A stretch of 64,000 nt of DNA, from the NCBI GenBank assembly GCA_009841255.1, contig VXMD01000082.1, positions 124,001 through 188,000 of the forward strand, read 5' to 3'. Numbering within the stretch: position 1 is the stretch's first letter; each line of letters begins with the position of its first letter. Origin of the DNA: Candidatus Poribacteria bacterium (GTDB lineage: Bacteria; Poribacteria; WGA-4E; WGA-3G). Shown here piece after piece: positions 17,200-25,459 of the stretch. Below the pieces are notes generated by a model. The model searched no databases and was not told where the DNA came from. It saw only the letters and a program-made list of their open reading frames with translations. Made by a program: the position numbers and the translations under genes.

Positions 17200-17745
17200 T
17201 CATTTGATTAAGGGTGTCGTGTCGAGGGTGAAGGTTCGGTGTTGACCGTTTCTTTGGAGTGTTACCTGTTTCGACTGGATGTCGGTGACGGTGGTGTCAG
17301 CGTCAAGTTTATTGCCGATACGGACGGTGTAAGTCCTTCCCGCAGGGGTCTTTTGGAGGATCGCCTGTTTGGGGGTGTTTTCCGTTCTGGGGATGAGGGT
17401 GCCGATCAAGCGATAGGGTTCTCGCGGGTGTGGCGGTGTCCACCCGAGCGGATGAAACAGGTTGTTGTCAACGATGGTGCGATAGAACTCGGTTTTTTGA
17501 AAGTCCGTGAGCGAGTCGTGCGGTGTCGTGGAACGGCTGCGGAACACTCGGGGAGAGACATCTATTGTCTCCACTTGTATTTCTATTTTCGGTGGCGTGT
17601 GCATCAGCAAGACAAAGAGTAGCAAAACGACACCACTACCGACACCGATGCTGATGAATACACTCGTTTTTCGAGGATTCCGAGACAGAATGTGTGCCGT
17701 GTGTGTCCGCGATGCGGTCGTATTCTGTCGTATCGATCTTCTCAT
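17200..17745 (-). CDS. GspC/PulC-like membrane-anchored protein
   Basis: The product has 181 residues with one membrane helix at about 29-48. Its C-terminal domain is FYRTIVDNNLFHPLGW, then YRLIGTLIPR and VRIGNKLDADTTVTDIQSKQ. This matches the homology-region of type II secretion GspC/PulC (NNLF, GT, GD/N-L-L patterns). It lacks a PDZ domain. No other secretion genes are next to it; its neighbours are a sigma factor and lipid/glycan genes. The start overlaps the upstream stop by ATGA. Confidence 0.7.
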   Translation of the reverse strand: MRRSIRQNTTASRTHTAHILSRNPRKTSVFISIGVGSGVVLLLFVLLMHTPPKIEIQVETIDVSPRVFRSRSTTPHDSLTDFQKTEFYRTIVDNNLFHPLGWTPPHPREPYRLIGTLIPRTENTPKQAILQKTPAGRTYTVRIGNKLDADTTVTDIQSKQVTLQRNGQHRTFTLDTTPLIK

Positions 17746-18008
17746 TTTGCTTTCTCCACCTTGATGCTCTTTTCAAGGGGAATGCGAATCGGGGTATCCT
17801 GTGTTCCTGTTTCTATTTCGTAGGTTTCGAGGGGACGCAGGGTGATCTGTGTGCCAACTTTTAGGAAACTTTCAAACCACCAGGCGTTCTCGCCACGGAT
17901 GTGAAATGTGTATGTTTCACCCGCGGGCGTTTCTCCTGTGATACGGACGTTTTCCGTGTTCACTCGGTGTCTCTCAGTAATTCTGAGGTGAAGAATGTTT
18001 TTCATCAC
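17742..18008 (-). CDS. Small conserved-looking protein of unknown function
   Basis: The product has 88 residues and no signal peptide or membrane segment. It is beta-rich in appearance (VRITGETPAGETYTFHIRG, ITLRPLETYEIE). It overlaps the flippase-like gene upstream by 35 bases and the GspC-like gene downstream by four, so translation is probably coupled. I do not recognise the family. The tight packing is the main support that it is real. Confidence 0.55.
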   Translation of the reverse strand: MMKNILHLRITERHRVNTENVRITGETPAGETYTFHIRGENAWWFESFLKVGTQITLRPLETYEIETGTQDTPIRIPLEKSIKVEKAK

Positions 18009-18927
18009 ATCTCCTGTTAATCAAAAAAGCAATGGCTGCCAAAACCATCTCCGCCGATAGCATCCAGAGCCGACAGAGCAGCGCGACGAGTGTGGCCTCT
18101 TTTGCGGGCATATAGTGTGCTAATAACACGCCGAGAAGTCCCTCGCGTATTCCCAACCCACCTGGTGTTAGAAAACTCAAGAACCCGACAATCCAAGCAA
18201 ACGCATAACTCGCGGTGAGAACGCCAACGTCTGCCCATCGCACGGGGGCGATACTTCGGAGAAAAAGGAAAAAGGCTAATCCTTGACAAAGCCACAAGAG
18301 GCTATGGGAGGCAACGACCGTTCCCCACAAGCGCGATGTTTTCAGCAGCGGCATGAGTGTTTTGAGGAACGCTTTGGCATAGTGTGCTATTTTGGGTATC
18401 AAAAAGACAAAACCTGTCAGGCCCCCTATCACAGCGAGCACCCAAAACAAAGTGTGTCCTGAGAATGTTTCAAGCACACCTGTTGCCGTCTGTCGCATCC
18501 CATCTGAAAACAGCAGAGACATCGCTATCAACCCACCGATTGCTGTCTCTATGCCGACGTGTAAGGTCAAACTGCTGGCAGTGGCGGCTTTGCTCAACCC
18601 GAAACGAGGACTCAGTGAGAGGAGTCTCACAACGCCCCAGATCCGACCGGGGAGATAGCGCATGATGTTCGCGAGATGGAAGATTGTAAAGGCATCGCAA
18701 GAAGGAACGTGTTTTCTCGACAGACTGCTGAGCAGGGCAGCAAAGGGGTAGGTGTAAACACTTCGGTAAAAAAGTAACACACCAAACGAGAGAACGATCC
18801 CCTGCCACTGAAACGCGACTTTTTTCAGCTCGGTGTGTGTTTCCACAAAGTTCCTGATGAGAAAAAAGAGGAGGACCCCAGCGATCAAAAAGCCGATGTA
18901 CCGGCGGAACGTTGTCATCAAAAGCAT
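17974..18927 (-). CDS. Lysylphosphatidylglycerol synthase TM / flippase-like membrane protein
   Basis: This 317-residue protein has about eight membrane helices. Signature stretches are FHLANIMRYLPGRIWGVVRL and FLTPGGLGIREGLLGVLL, typical of the LPG_synthase_TM (UPF0104/AglD-like) family. In MprF this domain flips lysyl-lipids; free-standing members occur in glycan and glycolipid gene clusters. It follows the GT39 gene by six bases and precedes the 88-residue protein. A role in lipid-linked sugar handling is inferred from that context. Confidence 0.85.
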   Translation of the reverse strand: MLLMTTFRRYIGFLIAGVLLFFLIRNFVETHTELKKVAFQWQGIVLSFGVLLFYRSVYTYPFAALLSSLSRKHVPSCDAFTIFHLANIMRYLPGRIWGVVRLLSLSPRFGLSKAATASSLTLHVGIETAIGGLIAMSLLFSDGMRQTATGVLETFSGHTLFWVLAVIGGLTGFVFLIPKIAHYAKAFLKTLMPLLKTSRLWGTVVASHSLLWLCQGLAFFLFLRSIAPVRWADVGVLTASYAFAWIVGFLSFLTPGGLGIREGLLGVLLAHYMPAKEATLVALLCRLWMLSAEMVLAAIAFLINRRCDEKHSSPQNY

Positions 18928-18933
18928 CCGTTT

Positions 18934-20712
18934 TCATTCTCCAGGGGTCTCAAGGACACGATAAATCCAGACATAATCTACCGCATTTAAGCGTACCACC
19001 GCTTCAAGCGCGCGGGGTATATCTTCGTCGTGCTGTAATGCTGAAATAGGCACGCCGTCTTTCGGATGAGAATCTTTCGCAATGCCTTGAAGCTGTTTGT
19101 CTCGTAAATACTCAACGTGGTAATCGAAGGTGAGGGCGTTTGGCTGCTTCGAGGGTAGATTCCCACGTTTGACCGAGGTGCTGCCGTGGAAGTATCGATT
19201 CACGTTTCGACTAAACAGAGTCGCCCGTACCTGTAGTTTTTCAGCATTCGGCTGGGCGTTGAGGTAGTCGGCAGCTAAATCTAAACCGACACCGGTGATA
19301 CTGCTGACATTTTCAGAGACCCATTTCCCGGATAACAGCGGAAAATAGTAGGTTTGATAATACGGATGAAGCCGTAACACCGGCACGATTTGCAGAACAA
19401 CAAGACTTACTAGAAAAAGATACCGCCACCTTTTCATTAAAAGGGATTCTGAGACCTGAAGTGCTCCTATCGTTGCTAAAAGACAAAGGGAGGGGAGAAA
19501 AATAACGATATAGCGGGCGATTTTCTTTGCCAGTAGACTCAATCCGAGTAAGTAGAACAGGGCGAAACACACAAGAACGGCGGTGACGCGAAAAACTTTA
19601 GGATCCACGTGCTGTTGCTTCCACACCAGATAAATCGCTGCACCGATTAACAGGAGTGTTAAAGGACCGCTCCAAACAAACCACATCACCGGATAATAGA
19701 GGATACCCGGGTCATAACGGATGTCTCCTAAAAACAACTTCGGCAACTCATGTGCTACGGTGAAAGCATCATACATCCCCGCCAAAACATTCTTCGCTAC
19801 AAATAAGGACGCTCCCAGAACAACGAGCACGCCGAAACTGATTACAAAAAATGCCTTCGGATTCAAAAAGGTTTCTTCTGACACTGAAAGTCTTTTCCAA
19901 ATCCAATAAAGGGAAACTATACAGACAAAGAAAAGCGTGGGGGAAATCCAAAAGTTACCCATCTTGAATGTCCACATATAGGGCCAAACGACAAGGACAG
20001 TGAGCAGAGCCACACACAAGAATAAGAGTGCACCCCAGAGCATTTTCACCCCGGACAAGTCCTTTTGTTTGATATACCAGACTAACAAAATCGGTAGAAA
20101 CAAAATGAACGCACCCGCGAGACTTTTAGAAAGACACGCCAAACCCCAAAAAAATCCTGAAAAAATGAGATATCGTCGCCGTGGGGGGGCACCTTCGAGA
20201 TAGGAGAGCCACAACAATAGCGTTAAAAACAGAAATTCGGACGTGAGCGCATCTGTGTGGAGCCTCCGACTTTCGGCAAGAAGAAACGGCTCAAAGGCTA
20301 AAAAGAGTGATCCCACGGCGGCAAGACGGGCATTGAATAAACGGTATAAAATGCACGCCGCGAGTAAAACGATTACCCCCGTGAGATAGGCGATAGGAAA
20401 CCGCATTTGTGCAAGGAGTGCGGGATTGAAAAAATCCAGTATGGAAAGCACGCTCATATTGGTAAGCGATTTTCTGTCATTAGCGTTCCACATTGCTGCC
20501 CCGCCGAGCCACATTGTTGTTACACCTGGATGATGGGTGGTAAAAGTATCCGTAAACAGACCGGTTTCCAGTGCGGAAATGAAACGGTGAGAACGCTTCA
20601 TCCACGTGCTTTCGTCGCTTGACCAGTGGGCTGAAAGCGACAAGACGCGCGGCAAAAATGTAACGAGCATCAAAAATATGAAAAAAAAAACAATAGCAAT
20701 TCGTTTCTGCAC
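18934..20712 (-). CDS. GT39/ArnT-like membrane glycosyltransferase
   Basis: The product has about 592 residues, 10-12 membrane helices in the N-terminal two thirds and a soluble C-terminal domain. The first external loop holds the acidic motif HWSSDESTW followed by HHPGVTTMW, like family 39 and ArnT-type transferases that use polyprenyl-phosphate sugars. GTG at 20712 is chosen because GGGAGG lies eight bases upstream; an ATG at 20736 would put that Shine-Dalgarno inside the coding region. It is paralogous to the gene at 21912 (same motifs and C-terminal ending). Likely role: glycosylation of a surface lipid or protein. Confidence 0.85.
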   Translation of the reverse strand: MQKRIAIVFFFIFLMLVTFLPRVLSLSAHWSSDESTWMKRSHRFISALETGLFTDTFTTHHPGVTTMWLGGAAMWNANDRKSLTNMSVLSILDFFNPALLAQMRFPIAYLTGVIVLLAACILYRLFNARLAAVGSLFLAFEPFLLAESRRLHTDALTSEFLFLTLLLWLSYLEGAPPRRRYLIFSGFFWGLACLSKSLAGAFILFLPILLVWYIKQKDLSGVKMLWGALLFLCVALLTVLVVWPYMWTFKMGNFWISPTLFFVCIVSLYWIWKRLSVSEETFLNPKAFFVISFGVLVVLGASLFVAKNVLAGMYDAFTVAHELPKLFLGDIRYDPGILYYPVMWFVWSGPLTLLLIGAAIYLVWKQQHVDPKVFRVTAVLVCFALFYLLGLSLLAKKIARYIVIFLPSLCLLATIGALQVSESLLMKRWRYLFLVSLVVLQIVPVLRLHPYYQTYYFPLLSGKWVSENVSSITGVGLDLAADYLNAQPNAEKLQVRATLFSRNVNRYFHGSTSVKRGNLPSKQPNALTFDYHVEYLRDKQLQGIAKDSHPKDGVPISALQHDEDIPRALEAVVRLNAVDYVWIYRVLETPGE

Positions 20713-20743
20713 GCCGATCGCCTCCCCCCTTTTCATCTATTCT

Positions 20744-20763
20744 TAACGTGAGTTTGATAAAAG
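20744..20763. repeat. Solitary copy of a MITE terminal inverted repeat
   Basis: The sequence TAACGTGAGTTTGATAAAAG closely matches the arms of the 85-bp element at 33445-33529. Only one arm is present here, just upstream of the GT39 gene. The rest of 20737-20869 shows nothing I recognise. Confidence 0.45.
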
Positions 20764-20869
20764 TGGGATGTCGGGTTTCGCTACCGCTATTTCGTCAAAA
20801 AGTGCTTTGAAAAAGGGTGTATCTGTCGAAATTTTGCGTTTTTTCGGTTGTTCTACCGCTCTACCCGAC

Positions 20870-21909
20870 CTACGGATTTATTTTCAAACTGGCGTTATTC
20901 TTAGTACTTAACACCGTTTCCACCGTGTATGCTTTCACCCACTTGGCATTAGCAAAGGAAATTATTTCACCCAATAGCCCAAATCCGAAGATGAAAAATC
21001 CACCAGTGATACTCGTCCAAATCACTCCGATTACAAAGTCCCCCTTGGATGGGGAGGCTATCAGGAGAAAACTGCCAAGCAATACCAATATGACACCGAG
21101 CCGTCCGAAAAAACGGAGGGGACGTTGCTTGCATCGAAAAATAAAAAAACGTGCCAGCATTCCGAGTTCCGTCGGTAACTGTTGTTGGCTGACCTTTGAC
21201 TTTTTTCTAGTGCCCCGCCGCGGGGCAAAGGTAGAGATAATCAACTTGAAGGCTATAATATCAAGCATGATTCGCCAGATCCTGCCAAGACCACACTTGC
21301 TCTTCCCAAAGCGACGCGGATGATGTTTCACGACTATTTCTCCGATGCGCGCCCCTACCACCTGAGACATCGCCGGTATGAACCGGGGCATCTCTCCATA
21401 AAGCGGCACCTGTTTTATGATGTCGGCACGATATGCTTTCAGTGAGCATCCATTATCGTGGATCGGGATTCCCATCACCTGACCGATTATCCAATTCGCA
21501 ACGATAGAGGGGACGCGGCGCGTCAAAAATTTATCCTGTCGTTCTTTCCGCCATTCGCACACTACGTCGTAGCCTTCGTCCATTTTTTCAAGGAGCTTTG
21601 GAATATCAGCAGGATCGTTTTGCAGATCACCATCCATGCTGACAATCCGCTGTCCTCGCGCGAACTCAAAACCCGCTGCCATTGCGGCGGTCTAACCCGT
21701 ATTCTTTTGAAATCTAATAACTACCAATTGCGGAAACTGTTTGCTGAGTTCCGAAAGCACAGCAAAGGTTTCATCGAGGCTCCCGTCGTCTACGAATAAC
21801 ACCTCATAGGCATCCCCTATTGTCTCACAGACAGGGTGAATCTTTTCAAAGAGGGTACAATGTTCTCTGCTTCGTTGTAAACGGGAATGACAATGGATAG
21901 AAAGGACAT
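20870..21909 (-). pseudogene. Broken GT2 glycosyltransferase (dolichol-phosphate sugar synthase/ArnC-like)
   Basis: The intact gene would start at ATG 21909 (MSFLSIVIPVYNEAENIVP). One base appears missing in a C-run at 21853-21855, so the frame shifts before LFEKIHPVCETIGDAYEVL. A second lesion is TAG at 21692-21694, where the family reads Gln (NTG-Q-TAAMAAGF), a CAG-to-TAG change. The remainder is normal: DGDLQNDP, GCSLKAYR, then two C-terminal membrane helices. Such enzymes load a sugar onto polyprenyl phosphate for GT39-type transferases, and two of those flank it. The ATG lies three bases after the GT39 stop. Either a pseudogene or two sequencing errors. Confidence 0.75.
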
Positions 21910-21911
21910 AT

Positions 21912-23672
21912 TTATGGTATTTCTTTTCCAGTGAGATGGTAAATCCAAACATGCTCCATCCCGTTGAGGGTGATCACTGCCTCAAGTTCTCCATTCCGGG
22001 CCCCTGTTTGTGGAACCCGCCCGATTTGTGAATCTCGGATATAAACGACTTCATAATCAGGAGAGAGCCCCGTTTCTTTATCTGCCCGATATGCATATCC
22101 GTGGAAGTAATTTTTCACAAACTCGGAGGCTAAGGGGGACACTTGCACCACGAGCGACTCTGGATTCGGTTTGTTGTTGAGATAGTTTGCCGCTATATCC
22201 ACGCCGGAACCTTCTCCTACGGTGATAATCTTTGTGATGTCAGTCACCTTCCAGCAGAGATTATAGTAGGTGCCGTAATATGGATGGAGGCTGAGAACCG
22301 GCAAGATTTGAAAAAAAAAGAAACCTACTCCTGCGACACTCGCTATCAGGATTTTCAACCCCTGAGGCTGTCCACCCCGATACACATTAAGCCATGCCCC
22401 AATCCATCGAAGGGTTTCCACGATTCCTATCGCGGCGAGGACATCTAATAGGAGAAAGGCGGGTAACAGATAGCGAGAAAACTTTTTACTTGTTGCCGAG
22501 AGGCACACCGTGAAAAGGACAACACACGCAAAAATTGCGAGTCCTGTTTTGAAATGTCGGGCATCCGTATCAGAGTGTTTCCGATGTTTCCATAGCAAGA
22601 CCATGCCGACGACGGCAAAGGGGAACAGAAGCGGCGTGCTTTTGATCGTCAGCACAAATGGATAGAAGAGCCAACCGGGGTCATTAACAACCTTTCCCAG
22701 AAAGAAGTGTTCGACTTCGTGGGGGGTGGTAACTGCCCAGTTGACCTTTTCAAAGACAATCCAAACGGTTTGAACCGCACGGCGGACACAGACGAATATC
22801 TGTGCTGTGCCTAATACCACTAGCCAGATGAGAGTCCTGTGTTTGTTCTCTAAATCCTCTTTTAGGAAAAAAAAAGTGAACATGAAAAGACACAATGCCA
22901 TAAGTCCGAAAAGTGGCATCCAAAAAACCGGCCAGAGGCAGAAAACGGTGAGGAGAGTACAGTTGAGGAAAGGAACCAGCTCGCGAACGTGCATCAAAAA
23001 ACGATGCCACCATCTGAGGCTGTTCCAAGCAGATCCAAATAAGAATAGACACAAAGGAACACATATCAGTAAAATCAGGGCGTAACTCTTGGAAAGTAGC
23101 GCAAGCCCACAGGTTACACCTGAACACACAAGGAAACGACGATCGGATCTATTCTGGCAATAGATGAGCAATAACACCAGCGTCAGGAGGATAAATATAC
23201 TGGCAAGTGCGTCGGTGTGGACGCGGCGCGTTTGTGCCAAAAAGAGAGGGGAGGACGCAAAGCAAGCGAAACTCGCCAGAGCTACCCACTGTCCAAAGAG
23301 ACGATAGAGTAATAGACACGCAGCACCTATGCCTAGCCATACAAAAATACCAATGAAAAATCGAGCATGGGCGAGATTTAGAACATCCAAGTCCGAGGGC
23401 GTAAAAAACGTGCGTATTCCTGCAATCCACATCGTCATTACACCCGGATGGTGTGTAATAAAGGTTTGAGAAAAATTACCAGCTTTGACAGCGACCATGA
23501 ATCTGGCACTGCGGTGAAGCCAGCGGGATTCATCACTGTTCCAGTGCGCGTCTAAAAGCGTCAGTCTTGGTATAGAAAAGAGAAAAAATAGGCACCTCTG
23601 CTTTAAACATTTCCACCGATCCGAGTTGCGTTTCAACAGAATCGACTGTCTCTGCAGACGGTTGCGTTTCAA
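21912..23672 (-). CDS. GT39/ArnT-like membrane glycosyltransferase with disturbed N-terminus
   Basis: The frame encodes 586 residues with the first-loop motif DAHWNSDESRW and HHPGVMTMW, many membrane helices and a C-terminal domain ending GMEHVWIYHLTGKE, paralogous to the gene at 18934. The only starts upstream of the motif are TTG codons in a region that, in another frame, encodes the C-terminus of the small anchored protein at 23533. The first membrane helix is shortened. A frameshift in the T-run near 23585 would join an ATG at about 23610 to this frame, so the true start is unresolved. Confidence 0.75.
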   Translation of the reverse strand: MKRNRLQRQSILLKRNSDRWKCLKQRCLFFLFSIPRLTLLDAHWNSDESRWLHRSARFMVAVKAGNFSQTFITHHPGVMTMWIAGIRTFFTPSDLDVLNLAHARFFIGIFVWLGIGAACLLLYRLFGQWVALASFACFASSPLFLAQTRRVHTDALASIFILLTLVLLLIYCQNRSDRRFLVCSGVTCGLALLSKSYALILLICVPLCLFLFGSAWNSLRWWHRFLMHVRELVPFLNCTLLTVFCLWPVFWMPLFGLMALCLFMFTFFFLKEDLENKHRTLIWLVVLGTAQIFVCVRRAVQTVWIVFEKVNWAVTTPHEVEHFFLGKVVNDPGWLFYPFVLTIKSTPLLFPFAVVGMVLLWKHRKHSDTDARHFKTGLAIFACVVLFTVCLSATSKKFSRYLLPAFLLLDVLAAIGIVETLRWIGAWLNVYRGGQPQGLKILIASVAGVGFFFFQILPVLSLHPYYGTYYNLCWKVTDITKIITVGEGSGVDIAANYLNNKPNPESLVVQVSPLASEFVKNYFHGYAYRADKETGLSPDYEVVYIRDSQIGRVPQTGARNGELEAVITLNGMEHVWIYHLTGKEIP

Positions 23673-23895
23673 CAGAATCGACTGTCTCTACAGACGGTTG
23701 CGTTTGATCCACACCCCCCTGATGCACCTGTGTTTTCTCTGAAGATTTCACCACCGGCGGGGGGTGGGTTGTCTTGTAAACCCTCACAGGCACTCGTCGT
23801 GCCTGTGACTTGTAAGTATTGACTCCCAAGAATCCTGCGATTCCGATACAAACGAGGACACAGCACCAAAAAAACTTAGATTCAAACAAAGACAT
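23533..23895 (-). CDS. Small membrane-anchored protein with repeated TVDSVETQPS units
   Basis: The product has about 120 residues. ATG at 23895 is preceded by GGAGAGG. One membrane helix (residues 6-26) is followed by a basic-hydrophobic VPVRVYKTTHPPPVV segment and a Ser/Thr/Glu-rich repeat encoded by a 36-base tandem duplication. The last 25 residues overlap the GT39 gene in another frame and may be an artefact of the same frameshift. Function unknown. Confidence 0.5.
   Translation of the reverse strand: MSLFESKFFWCCVLVCIGIAGFLGVNTYKSQARRVPVRVYKTTHPPPVVKSSEKTQVHQGGVDQTQPSVETVDSVETQPSAETVDSVETQLGSVEMFKAEVPIFSLFYTKTDAFRRALEQ
23625..23705. repeat. 36-bp tandem repeat
   Basis: Two nearly perfect 36-base units (23625-23660 and 23661-23696, one mismatch noticed) and the start of a third encode a 12-residue repeat in the small anchored protein. 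Confidence 0.8.
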
Positions 23896-24041
23896 AATAG
23901 AACAACCTCTCCTTGATTTTCGCAGAAAAAGACACAACACGCATTCTCTGGACGTAAAAAAATGTGTCTTTTCGGCTCAGAAAAAGACAATTACGCCTGT
24001 TGGGTATAGAAAAAAGCGGCTTTGTTGCCAACGGTTCGGAT

Positions 24042-24392
24042 TCACATCAGATATTCGGAACCTTTACGGATTTCCTCGATCGGATAAGCCACAGCGACCC
24101 CTATCATGGCTGCCCCCCCAAATGTGATGATGACACCACCCAGGGTCGTTACGGTTGCTGCGACCCCGCTACCCACACAAATAGCTCTCGTAATCCAGAT
24201 GATTCCGATACTTCCCGCGATAGCACCCGAAAAAAACCATTCGCACGTTTGCGTCCAACCGGCGGGCGGGTAAATCGGCAAAAAATGAAAGTATACCATG
24301 TGAACGAATATCAATACCGTTAGAATTTCTAACGGAGTGATCATATTCTGGCTCCATGCAAGGGGGTGCCAAAGTCTTTTCATCTTGAACAT
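24042..24392 (-). CDS. Small membrane protein of unknown function
   Basis: The product has 116 residues and about three hydrophobic helices (ILTVLIFVHMVYFHFL, FSGAIAGSIGIIWI, VTTLGGVIITFGGAAMIGVAVAY). ATG at 24392 has AGGAG seven bases upstream. No family is recognised. Two copies of the GTGCTAAC/GTTAGCAC motif lie in its upstream region, and the same motif precedes the ECF sigma gene upstream, so it may be a target of that sigma factor. Confidence 0.65.
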   Translation of the reverse strand: MFKMKRLWHPLAWSQNMITPLEILTVLIFVHMVYFHFLPIYPPAGWTQTCEWFFSGAIAGSIGIIWITRAICVGSGVAATVTTLGGVIITFGGAAMIGVAVAYPIEEIRKGSEYLM

Positions 24393-24441
24393 TTTTATCT
24401 CCTTATTGTTGTATTCTCTGGCAATCCTCTTGTTGTATAAG

Positions 24442-24500
24442 GTGCTAACCTAAAAGACCCAGAAAAGATAACCTATTCTATGCTACAATTAGGTTAGCAC
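24442..24500. promoter_or_regulatory. Inverted GTGCTAAC motifs before the small membrane protein gene
   Basis: GTGCTAAC (24442-24449) and its reverse complement GTTAGCAC (24493-24500) flank about 43 AT-rich bases upstream of the gene starting at 24392. The same octamer occurs at 25351 upstream of the ECF sigma gene. The rest of 24393-24665 shows nothing clear. Confidence 0.4.
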
Positions 24501-24665
24501 TGTCCATACTCTATCTATGGCAGTGCAGCGTCGATGGGTGCTGGAATCACCCTCGGCGCACCTCAAAACTCTGAGAGGCTGCCAATGCTTACAAATAGCG
24601 ATTTTATTCAAACAGATAAAAATCGTCAAGAAAAAATCACCCCTGCACACCATTGAATTGCAGGC

Positions 24666-25178
24666 TCACTTTGCTTTTTTGGGTGTAAGTGACACACCGA
24701 GACGCTCACGGACGACTTTTCGTATCTTATTCCGGCGTGACTTCACGGTGTTTGGCGAGATCTTGAGCGCGGCTGCTGATCCAGCCTCTGTCAGTCCCCG
24801 CTCCCACAATTCAAAGACTTCTACGTAAATGAAGCCCAACCCCTCAACTATCTCCCGGACTTCATGGACGCGTTCATCCAAGTGATACTGCCGCATACGC
24901 TCATCCGCTTCTTGTTCAGCGACGCTCGTGTAGTGTTCGTCAGCAGCTTCCCTGATGAGTCCGCGTTTTTTGGCATCCGTAAGGAACGCTTTGCATTTGC
25001 TACGCACAACTTGTTTCAGCCACTGCTCGGCTGACGCTATATCATCTGCCTGCCGGCGGATGCGTCGCACAATCGCGAGGACGGTCTCTTGATAGATATC
25101 CGCTTCTTCCTCGACATTACCGATTTCATAATGGATGATGGTTTTCAGGAGCCTCTCATATTTCTTGATAAGAGCCAC
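24666..25178 (-). CDS. ECF-like sigma factor, start uncertain
   Basis: The frame has region 2-like helices (EEEADIYQETVLAIVRRI) and a region 4 helix-turn-helix (TEAGSAAALKISPNTVKSRRNKI). The GTG at 25178 is probably not the start. The same frame continues upstream as SDEILLARIQNGDDDALVAL, the usual N-terminal helix of these proteins, back to about 25262, but without an in-frame ATG, GTG or TTG. An ATG lies in another frame near 25259. Either a rare start codon is used or there is a small frameshift. Its neighbour downstream is a small membrane protein with a matching upstream motif. Confidence 0.75.
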   Translation of the reverse strand: MALIKKYERLLKTIIHYEIGNVEEEADIYQETVLAIVRRIRRQADDIASAEQWLKQVVRSKCKAFLTDAKKRGLIREAADEHYTSVAEQEADERMRQYHLDERVHEVREIVEGLGFIYVEVFELWERGLTEAGSAAALKISPNTVKSRRNKIRKVVRERLGVSLTPKKAK

Positions 25179-25338
25179 AAGTGCGTCATCATCTCCATTC
25201 TGAATGCGTGCTAGCAGTATTTCATCCGAAGGATTTGTGAGGTCTTCTGTCTCTATCCATACAACAAGACCTTGAAAAAGACAGAAAAGGTCACAGTGCG
25301 GCAGAAAATTACTTTATTTCTTGCCATACCCTCTGTTT

Positions 25339-25359
25339 TGTGCTATAGTTGTTAGCACA
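25339..25359. promoter_or_regulatory. TGTGCTA...TAGCACA palindrome upstream of ECF sigma gene
   Basis: Seven-base arms surround a seven-base centre. It contains GTTAGCAC (25351-25358), shared with 24442-24500. It lies between the divergent ECF sigma and SDR genes and could be an operator or part of the sigma-dependent promoter. Confidence 0.4.
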
Positions 25360-25374
25360 TAAAATTAAGAAGTA

Positions 25375-25459
25375 GCCTGCAACAACGGCGCAGGCGAATA
25401 TACGAAACATACGCCATAGTTTCAACGCATGTTGTTTAACCGCAAGGAAAAATTAAGAG
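25375..25459 (+). repeat. Leader element A, full copy, before the SDR start
   Basis: GCCTGCAACAACGGCGCAGGC hairpin, then GAATATACGAAACATACGCC, and the tail TTAACCGCAAGGAAAAATTA ending four bases before the ATG. Confidence 0.75.

Noticed and set aside
18470-18937. 155-residue minus-strand frame overlapping the flippase-like gene
   Set aside because: It is a shadow of the membrane protein in another frame; the product has no hydrophobic or domain pattern.
21692-21694. In-frame TAG in the GT2 gene as possible pyrrolysine or programmed readthrough
   Set aside because: The family has Gln here (CAG to TAG is one change), and a second frameshift in the same gene points to decay or error.
23625-23705. 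Tandem 36-base units as a CRISPR array
   Set aside because: Units are directly adjacent without spacers and encode a peptide repeat in frame.
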